64,000 bases of DNA from JAQCEJ01 sp040881995 (GCA_040881995.1 JBBECD010000219.1:1-64000); one strand, 5' to 3'. Shown: positions 26,624-36,142, counted from the first letter of the stretch. The notes: a model not told the origin generated them from the sequence alone. Numbers and translations: made by a program.

Positions 26624-27367
26624 CACCTCTCCCCTCCGCAGAGGCACACCGCGAAGCGGTGAAAACGGCCGATGAACGGAACCATTTTCGTCCCGCAAGG
26701 CAGCGATCCCCATAGACCGTTTCACGTGAAACAAGGAGTTTGAAAATCTCGCGGCGAAAATCCAGCAAAAATGCGCATCGCGTGCAATGCTCGCGCGGTG
26801 CAACCCCTTATTCCATAAAGAGAAAGGGAACGAAAATGCGCGCGAGCGCGCACGAAGCAGCTAAAATGACGAAAAACCACCAAAAACGACAAAAATCAAC
26901 GCTTTGTGCGTATTTAATCGCAAGAAATCGCGCCGCGAACGACGTAGCGTCTGAAATCGAACTCATGACGCCGTCAGCCCTTACGAATGCCTCCCGGGTG
27001 GCCGAAATTGCGCGCCGCGTGCGCATGTCATCGCGCGCACCAAAACCGGCGACTTTTGTCGATAAACCCCCTCCCAAGCCAGCAATCCAGGAAGCCGAGG
27101 CAAACCAGGCAACCCCAAGTCACCCGCCGTCACCAAACATGCAAATTCTTCAACAGAGTGGGATGAAATATAGATACTATGGGGGGTATAGGTTAGAAAA
27201 CATCGCCGCAAAAAGTTGTTTGAAATGTATTTTGCGCGCACGAAACGCGCGCAAAAGCGCCACTGGCGCGCTCAAAAGCGTCACTCGCGAGCGCAAAAGC
27301 GACACTTTGCGCCCACTTGCGCACAATCGCAAACAACACTTTGGGAGAAATTCGCGAGTGGGGAGGT

Positions 27368-27409
27368 GTCAGTGGTCCGTGGTCAGTAGTCCGTCGTCAG
27401 TGGTCCGTG
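27368..27409. repeat. Short tandem GTCAGTGGTCCGT array
   Basis: About four imperfect units of a 10-13 base word (GTCAGTGGTCCGTG and variants) repeat in tandem. Confidence 0.75.
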
Positions 27410-27607
27410 AAGGGACGCCGTGATGCGACTCGACCAGCCGCCGACCCGCTTCGCGCAACCATACACCTATAGAGGAGTTGATGTTTCGTGCGTTGTCGGA
27501 ACGATGTTTGGGAATGGGAGCCAATTTTGGGAATGGGATCGCAACGCCACCGTCAGCTCGGGTGATATCGTCAACCCGTGCCAGTTTGTGTACAATTCGT
27601 TAAAGGT

Positions 27608-27632
27608 GAGCCGCGACGCAACGCGGAGCGAT
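27608..27632. repeat. Dispersed repeat, GCCGCGACGCAACGCGG
   Basis: GAGCCGCGACGCAACGCG followed by GAGCG, nearly identical to 850-873. Confidence 0.65.
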
Positions 27633-27720
27633 AGCCCCCGTCAAATAACCGTCCCGACCAGTCCCACAGCGGAGCGGTCAACACCATGAGCACGCCGCAG
27701 GTGCGATACGGCTACGCAAA

Positions 27721-27768
27721 AACCTCTCCCCGCGGGAGAGGTCGGGGGCAACGCCGCCGGGTGAGGGC
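27721..27768. repeat. REP-like palindrome, inverted copy
   Basis: AACCTCTCCC facing GGGAGAGG, then a GCCGCC tract and GGGTGAGGG, which is the reverse orientation of the copy at 1455-1502. Confidence 0.75.
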
Positions 27769-28023
27769 GCCTTCTCGATCGATCAGCAAAGCGGACCCCA
27801 ATACTGGCGACATCTATAGCGGCTTCGACCGCGTGAAAGATTCGCGGTGGTGCGCTTACGGCTCGTACGCCGACGCCGATGACATCAATCGGCGAACACC
27901 CCGTCAACCACTTGGCGATCCTCGATCATCGGGAGGCATGGGCGAGTTGTAATTAGCGGGAGAGGTGGAAATAAAACTCCCTCACTCAATGCTACCGATC
28001 GACGGTTGACGTTGTTAAGAGTA

Positions 28024-29070
28024 TCAGTCTGCGTGCCTCGACCGGGTGCCGTTCTTTGAGCCCGTTAACCGATGCGACACGAGCGTCGGCATGAATCTGT
28101 TCGCGGCGCAACACGCAACAAAGCTGAGGATCAACGCGATCGAACCGGGTTCTGGGACAGGATTCACCGGAGCGTCCTCGCCGAGTGCGAGGACGAATGT
28201 GCCTGCTACCCCCCCAGCGAGTGCTGTATAACCCATTCCGGTCGGGGCGTTGGAGATCAAGCCGTAATTGTCAAGCCCCCAGGCGAATATCGAACCGCTG
28301 GCATCGAGGGCAAAGGCTGTCTCCCAAGTCCCGGCGATCGCCGTAAAGCCCGTTCCTGTCGGGGCGTTGGAGACCAGACCGGCGCCATCGCCGCCCCAAG
28401 CGAAAATCGTGCCGGAGGCATCGAGGGCAAACGCCGCAAATGAAGACGCGGCGATCGCGGTGAAGCCGGTTCCGGTCGGGGCGTCGGAGACCTGGCCCTG
28501 ACCGTCGGCACCCCAGGCGAAAATGGAACCATCGGCCGCGAGGGCATAAGCCGTCTCTTGACCGGCAGCGATCGCGGTGAAACCGGTGCCCGTTGGAGCA
28601 TTGGAGACTTCGCCAGAGCCGTCATATCCCCAAGCGGCAATCGAGCCGTCGGCCGCGAGGGAATAGGCTGAATAGTAGCCGGCGGCGATCGCCGTGTAGC
28701 CGGTTCCCGTCGGGGCATCGGATATCAATAAGAAGTTGTCAAATTCTCAAGCGGCGATGGAGCCATCGGCTGCGAGGGCAAAGCTCGCGAAAGGATTCGA
28801 GGCGATCGCGGTATAGCCCGTGCCCGTCGGGGTGCTGGAGACCTGTAACTGGTCGTCGGAGCCCCAGGCGCTGATCGAGCCGTCGGCATCCAGGGCATAG
28901 CCTGTGCTAGTTCCGGCAGCGATCGCCGTGTAGCCCGTGCCGGCCGGGGCGTTCGAGACTTGACCGTAGGTGTCGTCTCCCCACACGGTAATCGCCCCCG
29001 CACGCAACATTTGTGGCGATGCGAGAAGGATAATGGTACAGGAAAGAATAAATGATGCAGCTTTTAACAT
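28024..29070 (-). pseudogene. RCC1-repeat PEP-CTERM protein gene, broken by an in-frame TGA
   Basis: The first part encodes a signal peptide (MLKAASFILSCTIILLASPQ) and RCC1-like units of the type YTAIAAG...YALDADGSISAWG. At 28747-28749 a TGA replaces the Trp codon expected in the repeat (DGSIAA-stop-EFDN versus DGSIAAWGYD). Beyond it the frame stays open and repeats continue in the same frame to the end, closing with a PEP-CTERM-like anchor (VPEPGSIALILSFVACCAAN). The gene would be 348 codons long without the stop. Either it is a recent pseudogene or the base call is wrong. It overlaps the 3' end of the intact paralogue by 7 bases. Confidence 0.85.
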
Positions 29071-30140
29071 AATTGGTCCTTTCGATGGACGTCGACCGCG
29101 CAGCGCGGCAGTCGAGGGGTGTGGTGATTGAAATCAAACGAAACAGCGTGCGCGCCATGCGATCTGTGCCGGCAGATCAAAATCGCGCCCCCGCAAATGG
29201 CGAGGCTTGCGATCAAGGTGATCGAACTCGGTTCGGGCACTGGGTGGCTATCGCCGCTGAGGGCCAGGGCGAAGGATTGCCCCGCCGAGATCGCCGCAAA
29301 CCCGGGCAGCGTAGGCACGCCGGAGACCTGCCCCTGGGAGTCCAAACCCCAAGCGAAGACCGAACCGTCGGAAGCAAGCGCGTAGGCCACACCGAAACCG
29401 GCGGCGATTGCCGTATAACCGGATCCGGACGGGATCGAGGAGACCGAACCATAGAAGTCCGTTCCCCAACCGGCAATTGAAGCATTGGCGTCCAGACCAT
29501 ATCCCGCATACGTTCCAGCGGCAATCGCTGAAAAACCTGTTCCCACCGGCGCGTGCGACACCGCCTCGTAAGCGTCTTCCCCCCAGGCTACGATCGCACC
29601 GTCGCCGTCGAGAACAAAAGACGTAAGGGAACCGGCGGCAATTGCCGTGTATCCTGCACCGATTGGCGAATTCGAGACTTGGCCGAAGCCATCATAACCC
29701 CAGGCGACGATTGAACCGTTTACATCCAGCGCATAAGCGGTCGATCCGGCCGCTGAGATCGCCGTGTATCCCATTCCCGTCGGGGCGTTGGAAACCAAGC
29801 CGAAGTTGTCGGCACCCCAGGCAACGATTGAGCCCTGAGCATCGAGCGCAAAACCCGAAAACCCGTTGGCTGCGATCGCGATGTAGCCATTTCCAACCGG
29901 TACGTTAGAAACCAATCCGTATTCGTCGTTTCCCCAGGCGGCAATCGTTCCGTTACTATCCAATGCAAGACCGGTGGTCGGTCCCGCGGCAATCGCCTTG
30001 AAGTTCGTTCCGGTTGGGGCGCCGGAGATCTGTCCGTGGCTGTCGTATCCCCACGCCTTAATCATCCCGGCGCGTGTATTCTGCGGCGATGCCGAAACGA
30101 TCACAGCGCAGAGGCATACGAGAAGCGTCGATCTAGGCAT
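29064..30140 (-). CDS. RCC1-repeat protein with PEP-CTERM anchor
   Basis: A 358-residue exported protein: signal peptide (MPRSTLLVCLCAVIVSASPQ), about seven RCC1-like units with consensus FTAIAAG, YALDANGSI, AWGYD, GQVSNAPTG, forming a predicted beta-propeller, then a PEP-CTERM-type tail (PVPEPSSITLIASLAICGGA, then basic residues). PEP-CTERM proteins are sorted by exosortase to the envelope. Start 30140 is chosen because the signal peptide starts there. Its paralogue downstream is broken. Confidence 0.85.
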   Translation of the reverse strand: MPRSTLLVCLCAVIVSASPQNTRAGMIKAWGYDSHGQISGAPTGTNFKAIAAGPTTGLALDSNGTIAAWGNDEYGLVSNVPVGNGYIAIAANGFSGFALDAQGSIVAWGADNFGLVSNAPTGMGYTAISAAGSTAYALDVNGSIVAWGYDGFGQVSNSPIGAGYTAIAAGSLTSFVLDGDGAIVAWGEDAYEAVSHAPVGTGFSAIAAGTYAGYGLDANASIAGWGTDFYGSVSSIPSGSGYTAIAAGFGVAYALASDGSVFAWGLDSQGQVSGVPTLPGFAAISAGQSFALALSGDSHPVPEPSSITLIASLAICGGAILICRHRSHGAHAVSFDFNHHTPRLPRCAVDVHRKDQLC

Positions 30141-30515
30141 GTTTCTGATGATTTCTTCGATGATGACAAAGCCGAAAAACAGCCACCCGTGACGGAGCCT
30201 CAAAATGGATCATTGGATAATTTCTGTCTAAAATCGTCACGATGAATCTTGCTAACGCGATTTCGACGCGTCTACTTGCCTCGCCGAGGCGAAATCTTCC
30301 CAAAAATCGAACCGATATCGAAAAGAAAGTAAAGAAAACCTGTCGGAGGGGGCAAGAGACGCTTCGCAACGCGTGCGATTGCTGGATATTCGCCGTTGAA
30401 AACCGTCCCCGCGCCGGATAGAGTGATGTCCTCAACGTTTTTATAGACGCAGCTCCTTTTTCTATAAAATGATCATTTTTAACGGAAGAATTCGCTCGGG
30501 GAGGCCAAGTAGAGA
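30141..30515. other. Divergent intergenic region
   Basis: About 375 bases between the RCC1 genes and the ECF sigma gene. The right end has an AT-rich TTTTTATAG to CTATAAAATGATC stretch, plausibly the promoter region for the sigma gene. No gene is seen. Confidence 0.5.
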
Positions 30516-31115
30516 ATGAGCACTTCTTATTGGCCGACGACCTCCGTGCGCTTGCTCTCTGCGCTCAAAACACCCGAAGACCACGTCGCTTGGGAGCGGT
30601 TTCAAGAAGAATATGCCCCGGCCCTGATGGAATTTTGTCAGCGGCGTGGCTTGCAAACGGTTGACGCCGAAGACGTCGTGCAATCTGTGTTTCTCGGCGC
30701 CTACCGCACTCTTCGCGATCTTGAGTTTTCGTCCGACCGGGGACGTTTTCGCAGTTGGCTCTCGACAATTGCGCTGCGGGCCATCTGGAAGATTCGCGAA
30801 CAGAAAATTTCCGCCCATTGGAATCTTTTTCCTCCTCAAGAACTCAATCGACTTCAAGTCAATCAACGGCGACTGGCAGACGAAATCAACGAGACGGCGA
30901 TGACTCTGGCCATCGACGAAGTGAAAGCGGAATTCGACCCTCCAACCTGGAATGCCTTTTCGTCGGTCTGGTTCGACGGCGAACGACCGCGCGACGTCGC
31001 CGCTCGGCTGAACCAGACTCCCAGTTGGGTGTACAAAGCAAAGTTCAACGTGTTGCAGCGACTCAAATGCGTCATACGGCGGATGGCCGATGGTAGAGAA
31101 CTCGACGGGTTCTGA
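30516..31115 (+). CDS. ECF sigma factor, kinase-linked type
   Basis: A 199-residue sigma-70-like factor of the planctomycete type next to protein kinases. Region 2 shows WERFQEEYAPALMEFCQRRG, DAEDVVQSVFLGAYRTL and RFRSWLSTIALRAIW; region 4 is ERPRDVAARLNQTPSWVYKA with KFNVLQRLK, a helix-turn-helix. It ends 26 bases into the kinase gene, so the two are translationally coupled. In this arrangement the kinase is thought to phosphorylate the sigma factor or otherwise control it; that is family knowledge, not shown by sequence. Confidence 0.9.
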   Translation: MSTSYWPTTSVRLLSALKTPEDHVAWERFQEEYAPALMEFCQRRGLQTVDAEDVVQSVFLGAYRTLRDLEFSSDRGRFRSWLSTIALRAIWKIREQKISAHWNLFPPQELNRLQVNQRRLADEINETAMTLAIDEVKAEFDPPTWNAFSSVWFDGERPRDVAARLNQTPSWVYKAKFNVLQRLKCVIRRMADGRELDGF

Positions 31116-34100
31116 TCGGCACGACGAACGAGCGGCGGGAAACTGCCCTTCGCACGACGTGCTGTTTCAATTCCTGCAATCCCGGCTTTCAGAAGATCAA
31201 GCCCGCCGTATCGCCGTACATCTCGACGCTTGCCCGCGATGTCTTGCCGGGGCGGAGGATGCGACATCGCGCGGCCATTGGTTGTCGGATCTCCAACTGG
31301 TGCAGCAGTGCATGGTCGACGTCGCCGATAACGAAGCGATAAATATCCCTCACGATTCGTCCGTGGGGGTCAACGTTTCCAGCGATCAGGAAATCTTCGC
31401 GCGTTCGGCGATCCCCGTGTTGAACACCGATCGCTTCCGCAATCTGACTCCGATCGGCCGCGGCGGATGTGCGAACGTGTTCCGCGCCGACGACACGGCG
31501 CTGGGACGAGTCGTGGCTCTGAAAATTCCGCATGCGTCGTTGTTCGCCGATTCGGCGGCGGCAAAGCGTTTTCAGACCGAATTGCGGGCCACGGCGCTTC
31601 TGCATCATCCACATATCGTCGCCTTGTATGATGCGGGGTTCGACGACCATCAGGGTTACATCGTCTTCGAGCACATCGCGGGACCGACGCTGGCGGAGTG
31701 GCTCGCGCGGCAGACGATTCCGGTCAGCGTCCAAGTTGCCGCGACGATCGTCGCCCAGTTGGCCGACGGCGTCGAACACGCACACGCGGCGGGAATTCTA
31801 CACCGGGATCTAAAACCGTCGAACGTCTTGCTCGATGAAACCCGCCAGAGCGACGGCTTGCCGTTTACGCCGCGCATTGCCGACTTCGGCATTGCCCGTT
31901 TTCTCGATAGCGACGTCACGCACACCATTCACGATACGATTTTGGGATCGCCGCCGTTTATGTCCCCCGAACAGGCACAGGGCGATCGCAACCGCATCGG
32001 CCCTGCAAGCGACGTCTACGCGTTGGGTGGCATACTGTACCAATTGCTGACGCAACGGTTGCCGATCGCAGGCAGCGGTGTCGCCGATACGCTGCGCCGT
32101 GTCGTGACCGATGAGCCGACGCCGCCGCATCGATATCGACAGGAGATACCGCGCGATCTGGAAGCGATTTGCCTCAAGTGTCTCGAGAAAGATCCACAAA
32201 GGCGATATGCCGCGGCACAGGAGCTAGGGGCCGATCTGCAACGGTATCTTGACGGCGAGCCGGTCTCGGTGCGGCCTCCCACGCCCGCGGAAAGCCTGTT
32301 TCGCGTCGCCCGCAGACATCCCGCTTGGACGGCGTTAACCGGAATTGTCGCCGCGGCGGCTGCGCTCGTCATCGTGCTGCTGACGCGGCACAGCTCGGAG
32401 GTCGTCGAACTCGCCGATGAACTGGGCGACAAGAATGCGCAACTGACGTCGGTGAATGAAGAACTCACGACGGCCCGCGACGAAGCCCGCCATGCCGTCT
32501 ATGCGTACGACATGCGGGCGGCCTTCGATGCGGCCGAAAAGGCAGACGCCCGGATGGTGCGGTCGCTACTCGACCGCTACGCCGACGGTTCGGAACTCTC
32601 GTCGTATCGCAGCATCGATTGGGAATATCTGTGGCTGCGGGCGAATCTTCCGCACCGAGAAATCTTGAACCTGGCGGATGCCGTCTATATGGCGAAGCTC
32701 TCACCCGATGGGAAAACGCTCGCCGTGGTCGGGGCCGACGCTCGCATCCGATTGTGCGATTTCGCGTCGGGCCAGATCGCCGCCGAATGGCCCAGCGGCC
32801 AAGGAGAACTCAACGGCATACGCTTCTCGCCCGACGGCGAGAGATTGTGGACGGCCGGCGACGACGGCACCGTCGTCTGCTGGAGTCGCGCAACTCGACA
32901 ACGCCTCTACACAATCGAGGCCCACAAGCCGGCATTGGCGTTCGAAATCGTTTACGACTCGCGGCGCGGGCAGATCATAACGTGCGGACGCGAGGGAACA
33001 ATTCGCGTCTGGGACGCGGAGACGGGCGCCGCGCGCGGCGTTTTCGAGGGACACCAACGGGCGGTCGATACGATTCACCTTCATCCGGACAGTCAAGCGC
33101 TCTTTTCACAATCGATGGACGGCACGATACGGATGTGGAACGTCGAATCGCGAGAATGCCAACGTACCGTGGAGATGATCACCGGGGAGGGTGTCGTCAA
33201 TGTCTGCCCCTCGCCAGACGGCCGCTGGCTGGCCGCCTTGAGCAAAGAATCCGGGTTGATTTTGTACGTTCTGCCCCAGTTCGCGGAAGTTCTTCGAGTC
33301 CCCGAAGCCAACGAACCGAGACGGGTTTGTTTCGATCCCGAGAGCCGGCGATTGTTCATCGGCGACGTGCTGGGAACGATCGAAGAGTGGAGTTTGACGC
33401 AGGAGCCAGGCACCGCCGTCGAGGATGCCTGGTCGCCGACCGGGCGTAACTGGTACGCGCATCAAACCCAAGTCTCGCATCTGGAATGGTCGCCGCAGAG
33501 CGGAGAACTCATTTCCACCAGCCGCGACGGCCGCGTGCTGGCATGGCAGAACATGGATGAGGCGATGCGGTACGAGTTTGACATTTCCCATCGGGAAATC
33601 CGCGATTTCGTCGGCATTCCCGGCGATAATCGGCTGTTGTGCGTGAGCGAGGAGGGGGTGACGCTGGATCTCATCGTTGAAGATGCCGATGGCGCTACGG
33701 CGAACGCTCGCATCCTCGACGCCGAAGCACGGTGGTACTGGGGCGCGGTTTCGCGCGACGGCAAAACGTTGGCCGCGGGGGCAGACATCGGATGGGTGGC
33801 GCTATGGCGCAACCGCGACGATCGGCCTTATGTGCATACGGCGGCTCTGGGGAGTACCGACACGCATTGGTTGACGTTCACTGCCGACGGGCGCCACGTC
33901 TGTTGGACCGTGCTTGGAGGCGAACCGGCCATGTGGATCGACGCCTCCACCGGCGAGATGGAGCGGCTCCCCCTGGCCAATCCGTGTCATCAGCTCGAGT
34001 TTTCTCCGGACGGTAAGCTGTTTGCGGTGACCTACGAAAAGACCTTGCGCATCGTCGATCTCGCAACTCGGCAAACGCTGTGTGAATTGAAGAACCCTTC

Positions 34101-34443
34101 GCTTTACGGAAAAACCATACAATTCTTTCCGGACGGTAAGGCGATTGCGCTGGCTGACGAGCGCAAAGTGCGGATTCACGACGTCCGCACAGGGTCGTTG
34201 CTCAAGGAATTATTAGGGCACGAAGGCCTCATCTGCGGCATGGCTGTGTCCGCCGACGGACGGACCCTGGCAACGAGCAGCGCGGATGGAAGCGTGCGGC
34301 TGTGGCACGTCCCCACCGGCCAGAATACGGCCCGATTCACAAGTTTCGCATCGGACAATAGTCGGTGTTGCCTGATTGACAACGACCGCTGGCTGGCGTT
34401 CTCGTTGACGCCGAACGATATTCGCGTCGTACGGATTCGGTAG
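31090..34443 (+). CDS. Zinc-finger/Ser-Thr kinase/WD40 transmembrane receptor
   Basis: An 1117-residue fusion. Residues about 19-51 hold a ZAS-like cluster (Cys19, His44-x3-Cys48-x2-Cys51). A Hanks-type kinase follows (about 112-390): glycine loop IGRGGCANVF, Lys145 in VALKIP, catalytic HRDLKPSN with Asp240, DFG with Asp265, then SPPFMSPEQA. One transmembrane helix is at about 413-434 (AWTALTGIVAAAAALVIVLL). A coiled linker leads into WD40-like beta-propeller blades (about 530-1117), e.g. VYMAKLSPDGKTLAVVGADA and DGSVRLWHVPTG. The propeller faces outward and probably senses a ligand. It overlaps the sigma gene. Confidence 0.93.
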   Translation: MVENSTGSDRHDERAAGNCPSHDVLFQFLQSRLSEDQARRIAVHLDACPRCLAGAEDATSRGHWLSDLQLVQQCMVDVADNEAINIPHDSSVGVNVSSDQEIFARSAIPVLNTDRFRNLTPIGRGGCANVFRADDTALGRVVALKIPHASLFADSAAAKRFQTELRATALLHHPHIVALYDAGFDDHQGYIVFEHIAGPTLAEWLARQTIPVSVQVAATIVAQLADGVEHAHAAGILHRDLKPSNVLLDETRQSDGLPFTPRIADFGIARFLDSDVTHTIHDTILGSPPFMSPEQAQGDRNRIGPASDVYALGGILYQLLTQRLPIAGSGVADTLRRVVTDEPTPPHRYRQEIPRDLEAICLKCLEKDPQRRYAAAQELGADLQRYLDGEPVSVRPPTPAESLFRVARRHPAWTALTGIVAAAAALVIVLLTRHSSEVVELADELGDKNAQLTSVNEELTTARDEARHAVYAYDMRAAFDAAEKADARMVRSLLDRYADGSELSSYRSIDWEYLWLRANLPHREILNLADAVYMAKLSPDGKTLAVVGADARIRLCDFASGQIAAEWPSGQGELNGIRFSPDGERLWTAGDDGTVVCWSRATRQRLYTIEAHKPALAFEIVYDSRRGQIITCGREGTIRVWDAETGAARGVFEGHQRAVDTIHLHPDSQALFSQSMDGTIRMWNVESRECQRTVEMITGEGVVNVCPSPDGRWLAALSKESGLILYVLPQFAEVLRVPEANEPRRVCFDPESRRLFIGDVLGTIEEWSLTQEPGTAVEDAWSPTGRNWYAHQTQVSHLEWSPQSGELISTSRDGRVLAWQNMDEAMRYEFDISHREIRDFVGIPGDNRLLCVSEEGVTLDLIVEDADGATANARILDAEARWYWGAVSRDGKTLAAGADIGWVALWRNRDDRPYVHTAALGSTDTHWLTFTADGRHVCWTVLGGEPAMWIDASTGEMERLPLANPCHQLEFSPDGKLFAVTYEKTLRIVDLATRQTLCELKNPSLYGKTIQFFPDGKAIALADERKVRIHDVRTGSLLKELLGHEGLICGMAVSADGRTLATSSADGSVRLWHVPTGQNTARFTSFASDNSRCCLIDNDRWLAFSLTPNDIRVVRIR

Positions 34444-34523
34444 CTCACATCGAATTTTTTCAAATGCCACTTCGGACCATCGTTACAACAGCACTGGCAA
34501 AGTCAACGAGTTCACGTCCCGTG

Positions 34524-34874
34524 TTACGCCATCGCGAGCGCCGCTTTCAGGCAGGCTTCGATCTCCTGCATTGTGGCATCGGACAGAGTTCCCACAACAC
34601 GAGCGACAGCCGTCGGGCGGATCGTGTAAATATTGGAGCAGTTGATAACGGATGGGCGACGCAGCCCGGACGCGAAACCATCGGGATGCGTGGTATCGAT
34701 CGGCACCTGCGTTTTCTCAAGGTTCCGATGAAGCGTTGTCGTCACCTGGGCAACAATCGTGTTCGTCATGCGTTGATTGTCGACGTCGTTCTGAATCACC
34801 AGAGCCGGGCGCACTCCCGCCGTCGGCATGGTGGATCGAAAATCAACGATAACGAGATCACTTCGATTCTTCAT
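34524..34874 (-). CDS. MazF/PemK-type toxin
   Basis: A 116-residue type II toxin, predicted endoribonuclease. It has the early DLVIVDF strand, RPALVIQNDVDN with the conserved Arg-Pro and DV, VAQVTTTLH, DGFASGLRRPSVINCSNIYT, and the helical end DATMQEIEACLKAALA. The ATG at 34874 forms a TGATG overlap with the antitoxin stop, so toxin translation depends on the antitoxin. A GTG one codon upstream is an alternative start. Whether the toxin is active is untested. Confidence 0.92.
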   Translation of the reverse strand: MKNRSDLVIVDFRSTMPTAGVRPALVIQNDVDNQRMTNTIVAQVTTTLHRNLEKTQVPIDTTHPDGFASGLRRPSVINCSNIYTIRPTAVARVVGTLSDATMQEIEACLKAALAMA

Positions 34875-35080
34875 CACTGGGAATCATCGAGATATTCAAG
34901 ATATTGATCGGGGTCTTCGTCCGCTAACGCGGCTATGACGGCGGGATAGGTATCCGAAGGGTCGATGGCATGGGTCAGCTTGTCGTAGACGTCGGCGCGA
35001 ATCAGCACCAATTCCACGCCTGCCTGAACCCGGATCGTTTCACCATGTTCGGCCGCTTCGATCTGTTCTTTGGTGATCAT
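34874..35080 (-). CDS. Antitoxin paired with MazF-like toxin
   Basis: A 68-residue acidic antitoxin: the N-terminal half (MITKEQIEAAEHGETIRVQA, VELVLIRADVYDKL) resembles small AbrB/prevent-host-death-type DNA-binding antitoxins, and the acidic tail (ADEDPDQYLEYLDDSQ) would block the toxin. GGAGG six bases before the ATG at 35080 fixes the start. Family assignment is by gene position and general composition. Confidence 0.78.
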   Translation of the reverse strand: MITKEQIEAAEHGETIRVQAGVELVLIRADVYDKLTHAIDPSDTYPAVIAALADEDPDQYLEYLDDSQ

Positions 35081-35172
35081 TTCTACCTCCAAGGCTCCAT
35101 TGTTTCGACCCGTGGTTTCTTTTGCAAGCTGTTTTTGAATCGTTCGTCATTCAATCGACGTTCACTTGGCAC

Positions 35173-35217
35173 TTGCTGACGCTCCGCTGCGGAAACCCTT
35201 CGCGTCGCGGCTAAACG
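35173..35217. repeat. Dispersed repeat, GACGCTCCGCTGCGGAAACC family
   Basis: TTGCTGACGCTCCGCTGCGG, then AAACCCTTCGCGTCGCGGCT, ends in AAACG. The 57988-58030 copy is in the same orientation; the 57910 copy is inverted. Confidence 0.8.
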
Positions 35218-35361
35218 TTTTTTTAGAATTCTTGTCCCCCACTCTTCCCCTCCCCCATTCCCCCCTTCTCAATTCCTCCTTGACCATTCGCACATCGAAT
35301 GCGACAATACGTCTGTACTAGGAATCCGTCAAAACCACTTACCCATTGGAGGAATCCATCC

Positions 35362-36033
35362 ATGCGGATCACTCTTTCTCTCGCGGCGATGGCCGTTGGT
35401 TTGTTGAGCGTGCAGACGTTGTCGGCGGCTCAGATTGAAGGCGAATATATCGAAGCCCGCACCTGCGATGTCTACACCGGGCCCTGCTTCGCCAATGCGG
35501 AGATGGACCTCGCCGGCAAGGAAGCGGTGATGGCCTGGAAAGTCGACCAGGGATCGTGGAACTCCGTGTCGCTCGACGGGATGGGAGTCGCGCTGGTTGT
35601 CAAATCCGAAGGGACGCTCGGCAACGATGGCGTCTTCGCCATGAAGGCCGGGAAGATTAAATCGGTGATCGTCGTCGACGACCGGGCCACCACCGAACAA
35701 CGGTTGGCGCTGATCGATTTCGTCAAGGATTCCGCCAAGGACTTGACGGCGGACGTCATCGACGTGCAGCAGGCGACGATCAAACTCGAAAACGATCACC
35801 TCACCGGCAAGTCGAAATTCTCGGCCGGCGATCTCGCCAAGATCGAAACCCGCGGCATGAAAAAGGGGGACTGCGTCTGCGCCAACGAAATCATCTATTA
35901 CCAGCCGCTCACCGAAGTCGAAAACTTCAGCCCGGCGTATGCCGTGAAGCACATCTATCAGGGGACGGGCCTGAACGCCAAATGGAAGAACAACGGCAAA
36001 CGGGGCGCGTTTATTGCGACGTTTAGGAAGTAA
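35362..36033 (+). CDS. DUF1326-type exported protein
   Basis: A 223-residue secreted protein with an N-terminal signal peptide (MRITLSLAAMAVGLLSVQTL, cleavage near LSAA). The mature start IEGEYIEARTCDVYTGPCFA and the blocks MAWKVDQGSWNSVSLDGM and SVIVVDDRATTEQRLALIDF are characteristic of DUF1326. GGAGG is 10 bases before the ATG. Family members are of unknown function; this copy is exported, with a conserved Cys pair (Cys in RTCDVY and GPCF) and a later CVCAN. Confidence 0.85.
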   Translation: MRITLSLAAMAVGLLSVQTLSAAQIEGEYIEARTCDVYTGPCFANAEMDLAGKEAVMAWKVDQGSWNSVSLDGMGVALVVKSEGTLGNDGVFAMKAGKIKSVIVVDDRATTEQRLALIDFVKDSAKDLTADVIDVQQATIKLENDHLTGKSKFSAGDLAKIETRGMKKGDCVCANEIIYYQPLTEVENFSPAYAVKHIYQGTGLNAKWKNNGKRGAFIATFRK

Positions 36034-36043
36034 AACCAAAGAC

Positions 36044-36088
36044 ACCCTCATCCGGCCTGCGGCCACCTTCTCCCGGAGGGAGAAGGGA
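36044..36088. repeat. REP-like palindrome
   Basis: ACCCTCATCC, GGCCTGCGGCC and CTTCTCCCGGAGGGAGAAGG, following the DUF1326 gene. Same family as 1455-1502. Confidence 0.7.
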
Positions 36089-36098
36089 ATCGGAAAAG

Positions 36099-36142
36099 CA
36101 CAACCCACATCCGATCGTTCGGATGTGGGTTGTGTCATTTTC
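36099..36142 (+). terminator. Strong hairpin terminator
   Basis: A 16-bp perfect stem (36099-36114 with 36119-36134) with a TCGT loop is followed by TCATTTTC and so probably stops transcription of the DUF1326 gene. Confidence 0.7.

Larger units (their letters stand above)
26624..28023. other. Long non-coding, repeat-rich stretch
   Basis: Nothing convincing encodes a protein here. It contains a GCGC-rich tract (about 26750-27360), a tandem GTCAGTGGTCCGT-type array (27368-27409), a TTAGCCGCGACGC-family repeat (27608-27632) and a REP-like palindrome (27721-27768). It resembles decayed or repeat-filled DNA between the molybdo-hydroxylase operon and the RCC1 genes. Confidence 0.6.

Noticed and set aside
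26118..26768. A 216-codon minus-strand frame opposite the possible CxxC protein
   Set aside because: It is Arg/Ser/Cys-rich with no motifs, and overlaps a more gene-like plus-strand frame.
28747..28749. The TGA as a selenocysteine codon
   Set aside because: The repeat unit requires Trp at this position, there is no Sec-type enzyme context, and no SECIS-like stem was recognised downstream.
28024..30140. Tandem repeats in this region as a possible CRISPR array
   Set aside because: The periodicity (about 125-135 bases) is coding, set by RCC1 units in the protein, and there are no 20-40 base spacers.
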